DNA from: Streptomyces sp. CG4
GTDB lineage: Bacteria > Actinomycetota > Actinomycetes > Streptomycetales > Streptomycetaceae
Direction: 5' to 3'
Length of the DNA: 64,000 nucleotides
Assembly (NCBI RefSeq): GCF_041080655.1
Contig: NZ_CP163525.1
Coordinates: forward strand, 6,014,001-6,078,000
The notes under the pieces are model-generated. The model searched no databases, had not been told where the DNA came from, and worked only from the letters and a program-made list of their open reading frames with translations. Position numbers and translations under genes: made by a program. Shown in pieces: positions 41,441 to 49,608 of this stretch. Within the stretch, counting starts at the first letter, position 1; every line of letters starts with the position of its first letter.

Positions 41441-42103
41441 ATGATTCGTGCCGTTGTGTTCGACGTCGGCGAGTGCCTCGTAGACGAAACCAGGGAGTAC
41501 GGTGCCTGGGCCGATTGGCTCGGTGTGGCCCGCCACACCTTCCACGCCATGTTCGGCGCAGTCATCGCGCAGGGGCGTGACTACCGAGAGGTCTTCCAGG
41601 AGTTCCGCCCCGGCTTCGATCTGTACGAGGAACGCGAAAGGCGAGCCGCGTCGGGGCAGCCGGAGGCGTTCGGCGAAGAGGACCTATACGAAGACGTCCG
41701 GCCTGCGCTGACCAGGCTGCGGGCGGACGGCACCTGGCTGGGTATCGCAGGCAACCAGACGATCCGGGCCGGCGAGATCCTCCGGGAACTGTTCACGGAG
41801 GACGTCGACTTGATCGGAACCTCGGATGACTGGGGCGCCAGCAAGCCAGATCCGGCCTTCTTCCATCGTGTTGCCGAGGTGGTCCCCTTCAGCAAGGATG
41901 AGATCCTCTACGCCGGCGACCGCATCGACAACGACATCCGGCCGGCCGCCGCTGCAGGCATGCACACTGCCTTGGTCCATCGAGGACCATGGGCCACGAT
42001 CCAGTGGCGCTCGGCGGAAGCCGAGAGACTCCCGACCTTCAGAGTCGAGAGCCTTGGGGAACTGCCAGGACTGATCAAGACTTTCAACGACGCAACGGAT
42101 TGA
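41441..42103 (+). CDS. HAD-superfamily hydrolase
   Basis: A 220-residue HAD hydrolase. The nucleophile is in AVVFDVGECLVDET (the second motif-I Asp is Gly), motif II is GIAGNQTIR, motif III has SKPDPAFF, and motif IV is YAGDRIDNDIRPAAAAGM. The cap domain is helical and lies between motifs I and II. HAD enzymes act as phosphatases on small phosphorylated molecules; the substrate is unknown. It lies between two regulator cassettes and has no obvious partner. Confidence 0.87.
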   Translation: MIRAVVFDVGECLVDETREYGAWADWLGVARHTFHAMFGAVIAQGRDYREVFQEFRPGFDLYEERERRAASGQPEAFGEEDLYEDVRPALTRLRADGTWLGIAGNQTIRAGEILRELFTEDVDLIGTSDDWGASKPDPAFFHRVAEVVPFSKDEILYAGDRIDNDIRPAAAAGMHTALVHRGPWATIQWRSAEAERLPTFRVESLGELPGLIKTFNDATD

Positions 42104-42117
42104 CACTCGCCGTCAAG

Positions 42118-42336
42118 CTACGCCGAAGCGTTGCCAGACGAAGACCGAGCGCCCGCAACAAACCATGTCCATGCGGACGCTGAGACAGTGAGACGGAGAC
42201 TGCCAGGGCGTTTCGAGTCCCGTATGAGCACACTCCCCGGCACGATGGCCGTCTCCACGCACTCGGTCGTGTTGCCGCCGCTGTACGACGACTTGAACCA
42301 GACAAGGGCGGTACCGGGCTGGTGGCCGGCGGTCAT
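42118..42336 (-). CDS. DUF397 domain protein
   Basis: A 72-residue protein with the full DUF397 pattern: WFKSSYSGGNTTECVETA, then VLIRDSKRPGS and the helix ASAWTWFVAG. ATG 42336 is preceded by AGGAG at a spacing of six. It lies 84 bp downstream of another DUF397 gene, and both follow an XRE/DUF5753 gene on the same strand. Confidence 0.88.
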   Translation of the reverse strand: MTAGHQPGTALVWFKSSYSGGNTTECVETAIVPGSVLIRDSKRPGSLRLTVSASAWTWFVAGARSSSGNASA

Positions 42337-42420
42337 GTGCAACTCCTTGCAGGCGCGGTGGGTGAGCCGGGAGTGTCTCCGCCTGGGTGGGGTGCCGGGG
42401 TGCCTCGGAGCACAGGGCCG

Positions 42421-42621
42421 TCAGCCTTCCAGCAGGCCCCTTCGCAAGGCCCCGGTGAACGCGTGCCAGGCCTGGCCACTGATGGAGAGCACGGGCAAGC
42501 TTCTGTCTTTGGAGTCGCGTATGAGGATGCTTTCAGTCATCCGCGCGCATTCAACACATTCCGTACCACTGCCCCCGCTGTAAGTCGACGTGAACCAGGA
42601 GGGCGCGGACGGTCTGGTCAT
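42421..42621 (-). CDS. DUF397 domain protein
   Basis: A 66-residue DUF397 protein: WFTSTYSGGSGTECVECAR, ILIRDSKDRSLP and the C-terminal ISGQAWHAFTGAL. Its ATG overlaps the stop codon of the XRE/DUF5753 gene (TGATG), with AAGGAG inside the preceding codons, so the two proteins are translationally coupled. DUF397 proteins are partners of WhiJ-type regulators. Confidence 0.9.
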   Translation of the reverse strand: MTRPSAPSWFTSTYSGGSGTECVECARMTESILIRDSKDRSLPVLSISGQAWHAFTGALRRGLLEG

Positions 42622-43466
42622 CAGGACTCCTTGCTTATGCGGGTGATGAACTCTGCTGAGGATTCCAGGTCGAGCGCCTGGGCGCTCAGGTACTCAAACG
42701 CCAACCTGTAGCGATCTAGTTCCCCGGGCTTTTCCATGAAGAGCCCGCCGCCGAGGAGATCGACGTAGACCACGTCCAGTTCCCGCTTCGGTCCACGGAG
42801 GACGGCGAAGCTGCCGACGGCGGCTGCGTGGGCGCCCCTTGAGAACGGGAGCACCTGCACGGTGATGTGCGGTCGTTCGCTCAGCGTCCGCAGGTGCCGT
42901 AGCTGTTCCTGCATGACTTCGCGTCCGCCGACGATGCGTCGGATGGCGGCCTCGTCGATCACGCACCAGATGTGCGGAGGCTCATCGCGGTCAAGGAGCT
43001 CTTGCCTCTTCATACGGATGTCGACCATGTGCTGCACCTCCCGCTCAGGGCAGCCCACTTCGGAGGCGCGGTGGACCGCTTCGGCGTAGGCGCGGGTCTG
43101 CAAGAGGCCGGGAACGTACATGCAGGCGTAGTGGTCTTCTCGTACGACCTCGTCCTCTAGGGTCAGCATGAGGTTCATGGACTCGGGAATGGGGTCGGCG
43201 AGCGAGCGCCACCAGCCCTGGATCTTGGCCGCCTTGGCCAGTTCGACAAGCGCGAGGCGTTCCTCGTCTGAGGCGCCGTACTCACGACAAAGGGCATCTA
43301 CCGTTGGCCACTTGACGGTCCCTTCCTTTGTCTCATAGCGGCTGAGCGTTGCCTTCGAAATGCCGACCCGGGCGCCTGCCTCTTCAAGGGTTAGGCCTTT
43401 GACCTCGCGAAGGCGTCGGAGGTCGGCGCCGAGCTGGCGCCTACGAGTAGTCGGTCCAACTGGCAT
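42621..43466 (-). CDS. WhiJ-like XRE regulator with DUF5753
   Basis: A 281-residue protein. The HTH spans about residues 8-62 (RRRQLGADLRRLREVKGLTLEEAGARVGISKATLSRYETKEG). The DUF5753 domain follows (YVPGLLQTRAYAEAVH, RMKRQELLDRDEPPHIWCVIDE and HITVQVLPFSRGAHAAAVGSF). WhiJ-type proteins are developmental repressors in Streptomyces. The start at MPVGPTT (43466) is the common family start; GTG 43481 is an alternative. It heads an operon with two DUF397 genes and is divergent from the ATPase gene. Confidence 0.9.
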   Translation of the reverse strand: MPVGPTTRRRQLGADLRRLREVKGLTLEEAGARVGISKATLSRYETKEGTVKWPTVDALCREYGASDEERLALVELAKAAKIQGWWRSLADPIPESMNLMLTLEDEVVREDHYACMYVPGLLQTRAYAEAVHRASEVGCPEREVQHMVDIRMKRQELLDRDEPPHIWCVIDEAAIRRIVGGREVMQEQLRHLRTLSERPHITVQVLPFSRGAHAAAVGSFAVLRGPKRELDVVYVDLLGGGLFMEKPGELDRYRLAFEYLSAQALDLESSAEFITRISKES

Positions 43467-43577
43467 GTCCTGGCCCTTCACGTCGATCCGTTAGATCGTC
43501 CTGGTGCCGTAACGGCATGGCAAGACGGTGTGCGCTGGGGGCGCGTGTGCTCCGTTCGCGCCCCCATGACCTCAATG

Positions 43578-43631
43578 TGAGAGTTCCATTTTGAGAGTTC
43601 CACTGCAACTCTGGGTGCATCATCAGTTGCA
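43578..43631. promoter_or_regulatory. Direct and inverted repeats in the divergent whiJ-like/ATPase promoter
   Basis: TGAGAGTTCCATT (43578-43590) and TGAGAGTTCCACT (43592-43604) are direct repeats with a 14-bp period. TGCAACT (43604-43610) and AGTTGCA (43625-43631) form an inverted repeat immediately after. They lie between the XRE and ATPase starts and are likely operators. Confidence 0.5.
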
Positions 43632-43665
43632 GATCGCAACGTGGCATCCATGGGAGGGAGTTGAC

Positions 43666-44328
43666 GTGGGGTACAACGAGGCCAGTCCGCCGAGGAAACC
43701 GTGGGATCTCCAGTTCACGGCAGAACCTGAGGAAGTAGCGGCTCTTCGACGAGTGATGCGCCTTCACCTGAGGCTGTGGGGATTGGAGGACGTCGTGGAG
43801 GCGGCACAACTCTGCGTGAGTGAGCTCGTCACCAACGTCATCACGCATGTGGGCTTCGGAACCCCGACCACGCTGGCCGTCTCCATGAACGCCACCCACT
43901 TGCGGATCGAGGTGCACGATCCGGACACCTGTGCTCTGCCCACCTTGCTTGAGGCGGGACTGGGCTCTGAAGGCGGCCGTGGCATGCGACTTGTTGAGTC
44001 CATCGCTGCCCGCTGGGGTGTTGAGCTCCGGGCCGATCGGAAGGCGACGTGGTGTGAGATCGCTACCGAGTCGGCCTCGCCCTGCCCTGTGAACGACAGT
44101 CCACGCCTGAGCAGAGCAGAGGGATTGCTGGACCTCTACAAGGCCGAACACTCGCCGCGGGCGGCGAGTGCCGGGGGACGCAGGATGAGACTGGCCTGCG
44201 CGGAGGAGGCGGCGATCAACATCATCGCCGACCTTCTCCACTGGCTTCACGCTCACGGCCGCAATGCAGACGATGTGCTGGACCGGGCTCAAGTGCACTT
44301 TGAGGCAGAGACCGACGTCCCGGCGTAA
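43666..44328 (+). CDS. RsbW-like ATP-binding protein (HATPase_c_2) with extra C-terminal domain
   Basis: A 220-residue protein. The GHKL fold is visible as ELVTNVITHV (N box) and EVHDPDTCALP followed by GSEGGRGMRLVESIAARWGV (G boxes), as in anti-sigma kinases of the RsbW type. About 75 residues follow (RAEGLLDLYKAEHSPRAASAGGRRMRLACAEEAAINIIADLLHW), which canonical RsbW lacks. GTG 43666 follows GGGAGGGAG. Such ATPases occur beside whiJ-like genes in Streptomyces, and it may modulate the XRE/DUF397 pair. Confidence 0.87.
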   Translation: MGYNEASPPRKPWDLQFTAEPEEVAALRRVMRLHLRLWGLEDVVEAAQLCVSELVTNVITHVGFGTPTTLAVSMNATHLRIEVHDPDTCALPTLLEAGLGSEGGRGMRLVESIAARWGVELRADRKATWCEIATESASPCPVNDSPRLSRAEGLLDLYKAEHSPRAASAGGRRMRLACAEEAAINIIADLLHWLHAHGRNADDVLDRAQVHFEAETDVPA

Positions 44329-44343
44329 CAGGCGGCCGCACTT

Positions 44344-47300
44344 TCATCCGCTAGAGATCGCGGCCGAGTACGACCACACATCGGCGGGAAGGTCATGCTG
44401 CAGATCCCAGGTGATCGCCATGGGTTTGCTGCCGGTGTGCTTCACATAGGTGGCTGGGCCGAGCAGCATCCAAGGCTCGGACTTGCCGATGCTGTTGCGC
44501 TTGTAGCGGCGCAGGAATAGCAGGACATGGCTGCCTTGTTGGGCATGTCGTTGATAGCGCAGGCCTGTTGTGGAGTTCTCCGGGGTGGTGCTCTGCGACT
44601 CCCAGTGGAAGCGGGTGGGGCTGAGTGCGTAGTCCCTGTAGCGGACCGTGGGTGAAAAGTCCCGCTCGTTCTTCTCCAGGGTAATGAGCAGTGCGTCCGT
44701 CTTTATCTCTTCGATCCAACGCACACCTTGGCCGAAGTCTCGCGGCATCTGTCCGCCCAGCTGTGCCACTCCCAGGGCCGCAAGGATCTCGGAGCGGTTG
44801 TATGCGCTGTGGACTTTGAGTGGAATGTGGCTGAGTGAGCTGTCCAGAGGGATGGGGTAGTGGTCGGCTTCTTCGAGCACGTAGGACAGGACCTGTCGAA
44901 GTTCGTCCCGGACAAGCCGCTGGGTGCGCAACGATTCGAGCCCCTGTTGGTAGCTGCTGAAGCCGCCGGCGTTGTCCCACAGGTTGAAAAAGAGCATGCG
45001 GGCGTACGCCTGGTCCTGGGGTGACAACGAGCCGTAGTCGGGGGCGTCATCTTCAAGAAGGCGGAGATAGGCTCGGACCCGGTCGGGGTCGTCTACGTGG
45101 AGGAACGCGTGGACACGTTTGAGGAGGTCTGCTTCACCTGTCAGTGCTGCCTCCTCGATGAACCCGGCCTTGCGAAGCACCTTGGTCCATGAGTTGTCGC
45201 TCTTGTAGAGCTCCCTGATCTCGCGACGGCTCTCGCGCAGGTAGTCGGCCAACCTGGGTGTGCTGTAGCTCTTGGCCTCTTTCGCGAGTGTTGTGATGGT
45301 GGCCTTGAGCTGAGTGCGGATGTTGTCGAGGACGAGGTCCTTGGATTTGCCTTCCAGGAGGATCTGGCAACCGGAAGGCAGCTGGGGGAAGTCGCGCTCG
45401 ATGCTGTCCACCAAGCGGTTGCGAGACAGGTTGATCAGCGCTCGGAACTGCTCCTCGAAGCGGAACTCCGCACGGTGCTGACCGATGAAGTCGAGCACCG
45501 TCAGCACTGGCTTGTTCGGCGTACGACGCAGTCCGCGCCCAAGCTGTTGGAGGAACACCGTCGCGCTGTTCGTGGGGCGCAGGAGGAGCAGGGTGTCGAC
45601 ATCAGGGACGTCGAGTCCCTCGTTGAAGAGGTCGACGGAGAAGATCACCTGGATGCGTCCGGCTTTGAGATCCTCTAGCGTGCGTTCACGTACGGCAGGA
45701 GCCGAGTCGCTGTCGAGGGCCTCGGCCTTGAAGCCCGTCTCGCGGAAGCACCTGGCCATGAAGTGCGCGTGCGCCTTGGTTACGCAGAAGCCGAGCGCGC
45801 GCATAGAGCCTGGTTGGGCGATCTTGTCCTTGACCTGCTTGATGACGATACGAGCTCGCGCGTGGTCGCCTGTGTAGAGATTGCCGAGTTCGTCTCGGTC
45901 GTAGGTGCCTGATCGCCACCCAAGGTTGGTCAAGTCGGTGCCGTCTGGGAGCCCGAAGTAGTGGAAGGGGCAGAGTAGGTCGTTTTCGAGTGCTTCCCAG
46001 AGCCGTAGCTCGGCGGCGATGCGCCCGCCGAAGAACTCGTCCTGCACGTTAAGCCCGTCCATGCGCTCCGGGGTTGCCGTGAGGCCGAGGAGTTCGGTTG
46101 GTCTGAAGTGCTCGATCACCCTCCGGTACGTGTTCGCCGTAGCGTGGTGGAACTCGTCGATGACGATGACGTCGAAGTGCTCGGGATCGCACTGTTCCAG
46201 GCGTTGGAGGTTGAGCGATTGCACGCTGGCGAAGACGTGTGTCCAGTCGCTGGGCTCTTGACCGTTGTAAAGCAACTCGCCGAAGGACGCGTTGTCCAAG
46301 ACCTCACGATAGGTCCGCAAGGACTGCCTCAGGATCTCCTTGCGATGGGCCACGAAGAGCAGTCGCGGGAGCGCTCCGCCGAACTTGTCGCGCAGGTTCC
46401 GATAGTCCAGGGCGGCCATGACGGTCTTGCCCGTGCCGGTAGCCGCGACTAGGAGATTCTGGTGACGGTCGCGGATCTGACGCTCGACATGGAGGCGCTC
46501 CAGGATGTCTTTCTGGTGCGGGAGCGGATGCACTTCCAAGCCGGACAGGCTGATCTTGAGCTCGCCAGCCGATCCGGTACCGCCCGCCTGGGCCAGCGCC
46601 TCCGCAAGTCGCTCGCCGTCGCGGACGGGGTCGTACGTCTCGAATGCTGCGTCGGCCCAGTAGGCGTCGAAGGTTGCCTCAAACTTGTCGAGCACCCTGG
46701 GAGTGGCGACCGACGACAGCCGTACATTCCACTCCAGGCCGTCGAGCAGAGCCGCCTTTGACAGGTTGGAACTGCCCACGTAGGCCGTGTCGAAGCCGGT
46801 GTTGCGCCGGAACAGCCACGCCTTGGCGTGCAGACGCGTGGACCGGACTTCGTAGTTGACCTTCACCTCGGCACCGAACTCACGGACTAGGCGGTCCAAG
46901 GCGTAACGATCGGTGGCGCCGATATAGGTGGTCGTGATGACCCGGATCGGGACTCCGCGCTCCCTCGCCGCGCGCAGTGAGTCTTCGAGGACCCGTATGC
47001 CATACCACTTCACGAACGCGCAGAGCAGGTCAATACGGTCCGCAGTGGCCAGCTCCGCTCGCAACTCTGCGCCCAGGCTGGGGTCGTCTGGTGCGTTCGT
47101 GATCAACGCCGTCTCGGACAGGGGTGTGAGTGGACGAATGGCGTAGACGCCTGGCGCTTCACGCTCGGCAAGCGCGAGCAGTTGCCGAGGGCCGTCAGTG
47201 ATAGCGCTACCCATCTCGTCCATATCAGGATCCGGAGCGCTGGCGGCCAGCGAGCACATGATCTCGTTGGCGAGGGCAACCTGCTTGTTGTGGGGCAGTT

Positions 47301-47493
47301 GGCTCAGTCTGAGCCTCACGGCCTCACCGATGTGGCGGGCCAGCACATGTGGGGTGGACTCTTCACTGACCTCCGCATCGATGGCCTTCCAGCCCTGTGC
47401 GTCCAACTGCCTCATCTGCGCCTGCAAGCGGCGGGTAACAAGCTGCTCGTACACACCCGAGACGGGCTGCGACAGATCCCCTGGTTGAGTCAT
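44344..47493 (-). CDS. PLD-nuclease/SF2-helicase fusion with DUF3427
   Basis: A 1049-residue DNA-acting protein. The N-terminal third has a PLD-like nuclease domain with His222 and Lys224 in RLHAKAWLF, then YVGSSNLSK. The SF2 helicase has Walker A ATGTGKT (Lys356), DEFH at 446-449, GLTATPERMDG and the motif-VI QQLGRGLRR. From about residue 660 to the end lies a DUF3427-type domain. Such proteins are found near restriction and repair genes and could unwind and cut DNA. The start is set by AGGGGG six bases before ATG 47493. It is divergent from an SRA-HNH endonuclease gene. Confidence 0.9.
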   Translation of the reverse strand: MTQPGDLSQPVSGVYEQLVTRRLQAQMRQLDAQGWKAIDAEVSEESTPHVLARHIGEAVRLRLSQLPHNKQVALANEIMCSLAASAPDPDMDEMGSAITDGPRQLLALAEREAPGVYAIRPLTPLSETALITNAPDDPSLGAELRAELATADRIDLLCAFVKWYGIRVLEDSLRAARERGVPIRVITTTYIGATDRYALDRLVREFGAEVKVNYEVRSTRLHAKAWLFRRNTGFDTAYVGSSNLSKAALLDGLEWNVRLSSVATPRVLDKFEATFDAYWADAAFETYDPVRDGERLAEALAQAGGTGSAGELKISLSGLEVHPLPHQKDILERLHVERQIRDRHQNLLVAATGTGKTVMAALDYRNLRDKFGGALPRLLFVAHRKEILRQSLRTYREVLDNASFGELLYNGQEPSDWTHVFASVQSLNLQRLEQCDPEHFDVIVIDEFHHATANTYRRVIEHFRPTELLGLTATPERMDGLNVQDEFFGGRIAAELRLWEALENDLLCPFHYFGLPDGTDLTNLGWRSGTYDRDELGNLYTGDHARARIVIKQVKDKIAQPGSMRALGFCVTKAHAHFMARCFRETGFKAEALDSDSAPAVRERTLEDLKAGRIQVIFSVDLFNEGLDVPDVDTLLLLRPTNSATVFLQQLGRGLRRTPNKPVLTVLDFIGQHRAEFRFEEQFRALINLSRNRLVDSIERDFPQLPSGCQILLEGKSKDLVLDNIRTQLKATITTLAKEAKSYSTPRLADYLRESRREIRELYKSDNSWTKVLRKAGFIEEAALTGEADLLKRVHAFLHVDDPDRVRAYLRLLEDDAPDYGSLSPQDQAYARMLFFNLWDNAGGFSSYQQGLESLRTQRLVRDELRQVLSYVLEEADHYPIPLDSSLSHIPLKVHSAYNRSEILAALGVAQLGGQMPRDFGQGVRWIEEIKTDALLITLEKNERDFSPTVRYRDYALSPTRFHWESQSTTPENSTTGLRYQRHAQQGSHVLLFLRRYKRNSIGKSEPWMLLGPATYVKHTGSKPMAITWDLQHDLPADVWSYSAAISSG

Positions 47494-47661
47494 GCGTGTC
47501 CCCCCTTGATCCCTCAGACCGCATGACCAGTTGTAACAGGGACCACTGACAAGCCGTGGCAGCTTGCCGACTCTGCCCAACGCGATCGCACACCGGCAGC
47601 GAATCGGTCAAGTAGCGATTTGAAAGTGACATGACTGATCGAGCCGCTTCAGTATGTCGGG

Positions 47662-48732
47662 GTGGGAGAACAAAAGATCGGTCACATCGATGGCATCGCC
47701 CCGGGCGCGGAGTTCCACCGACGGCTACAGGTGAAGCACAACAACCTCCATCGGGACACGGTGCGTGGCATCTCATGGCTCGATGACGAGGACGGTAGTG
47801 AAGTCGCTGACGCCATCGTGCTGCACGGGGGATACGAGGACGATCACGATGACTGGACCACGATCCGGTACACGGGAGCCTCGCCTGACAAGGACAAGGT
47901 GAAGGTCGATGGGGTTAAGAGGCTCCTGCGTAGTCAGTCCTGGGAGTATCAGGACAATGCTGCGCTGAAGCGGAGCTATGTCCGAGGGCATTTCATTCGG
48001 GTCATACGGGGATGGAAGGGTGATTCGAGGTACTCCCCGATCAACTGCTATAGGTACGACGGCCTGTACGAGATCACGGATATCCGCACAGCCATCTCAA
48101 AGTGGCCAGCACCGGATGGCACACCGATCGAGATCTGCCAGTTTGACCTGAAGCGTCTGCCCGATGAGCTCCAAGATCCAACCTCGGTAGAGCGTCAGAT
48201 ATCCGACTTGTTGGAGCAGCGGGAAGAGCGCCCACAGGAAGAGCCGCCGGAAGAAGATGCAGAGGTAGTGGGGGATGAAGAGGCCGAGGAGGACTCGGAC
48301 GAGGAGGCACCGGAGGGGGAGAGGTTCCCTGAGACGCGTAGTGCCGAGGTCCAGCGCCTGGTGCGTGACGACGCGGTGATAAGGAACGTCAAGAGGCTCC
48401 ACGATGGAGAGTGCCAGGCGTGCGGCCTCCGACTGGTGGGGCCAGGCGGGAAGCCCTATAGCGAAGGTGCCCACATCCGTCCTCTGGGGAAGCCGCACAA
48501 GGGCCCGGACGTGGAGCCGAACGTCCTGTGCCTGTGCCCCAACTGTCATGTGCGACTTGATATCGGTGCCATCGTTATTGACGACGATTGGTCGATCATC
48601 GTGCGGGCTGGAGCCTTGGGCGGGAACCTTCGGCCGAAGCTCAAGAGGCACCGGAAGCACAAGATTCACTTGGACTACATTCGCTATCACCGCGAGTGGT
48701 GGCTGAGCCGGGTTGACCCCGGCGCTGAGTAG
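47662..48732 (+). CDS. SRA(YDG)-HNH modification-dependent endonuclease
   Basis: A 356-residue type IV-like restriction protein. The SRA/YDG domain covers about residues 5-165, with HGGYEDDHDDWTTIRYTG and the signature Tyr132-Asp133-Gly134. An acidic linker (about residues 190-225, EEPPEEDAEVVGDEEAEE) leads to a Zn-binding HNH domain with Cys251, Cys254, His271, Cys292, Cys295 and His296. Proteins of this type cleave DNA carrying modified cytosines; S. coelicolor has related methyl-specific systems. No ribosome site is evident before GTG 47662, so it may be leaderless. Confidence 0.9.
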   Translation: MGEQKIGHIDGIAPGAEFHRRLQVKHNNLHRDTVRGISWLDDEDGSEVADAIVLHGGYEDDHDDWTTIRYTGASPDKDKVKVDGVKRLLRSQSWEYQDNAALKRSYVRGHFIRVIRGWKGDSRYSPINCYRYDGLYEITDIRTAISKWPAPDGTPIEICQFDLKRLPDELQDPTSVERQISDLLEQREERPQEEPPEEDAEVVGDEEAEEDSDEEAPEGERFPETRSAEVQRLVRDDAVIRNVKRLHDGECQACGLRLVGPGGKPYSEGAHIRPLGKPHKGPDVEPNVLCLCPNCHVRLDIGAIVIDDDWSIIVRAGALGGNLRPKLKRHRKHKIHLDYIRYHREWWLSRVDPGAE

Positions 48733-48743
48733 AGCCGGGGTCA
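48714..48743 (+). terminator. Terminator overlapping the end of the SRA-HNH gene
   Basis: TGACCCCGGC and GCCGGGGTCA form a perfect 10-bp stem with a 10-base loop that contains the stop codon. Confidence 0.75.
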
Positions 48744-48829
48744 TTGCGTCGTGTGGGTGCGGAGCGGTAGGAGCTGACCGGCTACTCCGCTCTGTACCCC
48801 CCGATCAACGGCGGATCTTGGACAAGGCG

Positions 48830-49243
48830 TCACTGGCTCAGCGTGGCGTCGAGATAAGTCTGCACAGGATCGAAAAGGCCATACGGCACGTACGCAGGGA
48901 TCTGGGCAAGCCTGACCCACGCCACCTCGGCCACTTCTGCGTCGTCAGCGACGTATGGCGTCCCCGACTCCACGGCGCAGGCTACGTACGACATCCTGCG
49001 GCCAGTCTTGGGGTGGACCCGTTCTCCGAGAAGTTTGAGCGCAGTCACGTACATGCCGGTCTCTTCGAGGGTCTCGCGCACGGCTGCTTGCTCAGGGCTC
49101 TCGCGTGGCTCGATCTGACCCGCCGGGAACTGCCACAACAGCTGACCCTCGGGGACCCGACGACGAATCATGAGAACGCCGTCGCTCTGGACCGCGATCG
49201 CGGCTGCGACGCCCGCTTGCTTATGGTCCGCGTGATCAGTCAT
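48830..49243 (-). CDS. Nudix hydrolase
   Basis: A 137-residue hydrolase of the Nudix family. The catalytic helix is GQIEPRESPEQAAVRETLEE followed by TGM, which fits Gx5Ex7REUxEExGU. It hydrolyses nucleoside diphosphates linked to other moieties; the exact substrate is not apparent. The start ATG 49243 follows AGAAGG. It is convergent with the SRA-HNH gene. Confidence 0.9.
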   Translation of the reverse strand: MTDHADHKQAGVAAAIAVQSDGVLMIRRRVPEGQLLWQFPAGQIEPRESPEQAAVRETLEETGMYVTALKLLGERVHPKTGRRMSYVACAVESGTPYVADDAEVAEVAWVRLAQIPAYVPYGLFDPVQTYLDATLSQ

Positions 49244-49608
49244 GAGCCTTCTTTCTCCAACGCCGCCGGGGTCGCAGTAGATCGTGTCGACGGAACTGGG
49301 AAGTACCGTGAGGGCCGCCCGCTTCTCGGCATTGTCGTGCTTCCGCGGCCCGCCTCAAGGGCGCGTCCGTTCCGCTGCGCTTCACTCCCGCGTCGGCCGG
49401 CGCCGATGGCTCTTCGGGCCACCCTTGACCCGGGCCGCTCCAGCACGGGGAAGAAGCGAGCGGGCGGCCCGGGTACGCGGGGATCCAGGTAAATGGCCGT
49501 TCGGTGGGGCGGAAGGGGGGCCGGAGTGAGGGGTGCGTCAGCCGCGTGGCGGCACGCCGGGCCGGCTGGCGGCTGACGGTGGAGTGTGGGGCCCAGGGCT
49601 CCCTGCCT
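49244..49608. other. Intergenic region at the right edge of the accessory island
   Basis: 365 bp without a supported gene; the open frames here show no domain. It contains the Nudix promoter and a rise in GC toward the SEC-C gene. No integrase remnant or att repeat was seen. Confidence 0.6.

Noticed and set aside
47654..47662. ATG at 47654 as the start of the SRA-HNH gene
   Set aside because: It is out of frame with the SRA domain.
32471..49608. The tRNA-Leu gene as the integration site of the accessory island
   Set aside because: No second copy of the tRNA 3' end was seen near the island edges, and unrelated core genes lie between the tRNA and the island.
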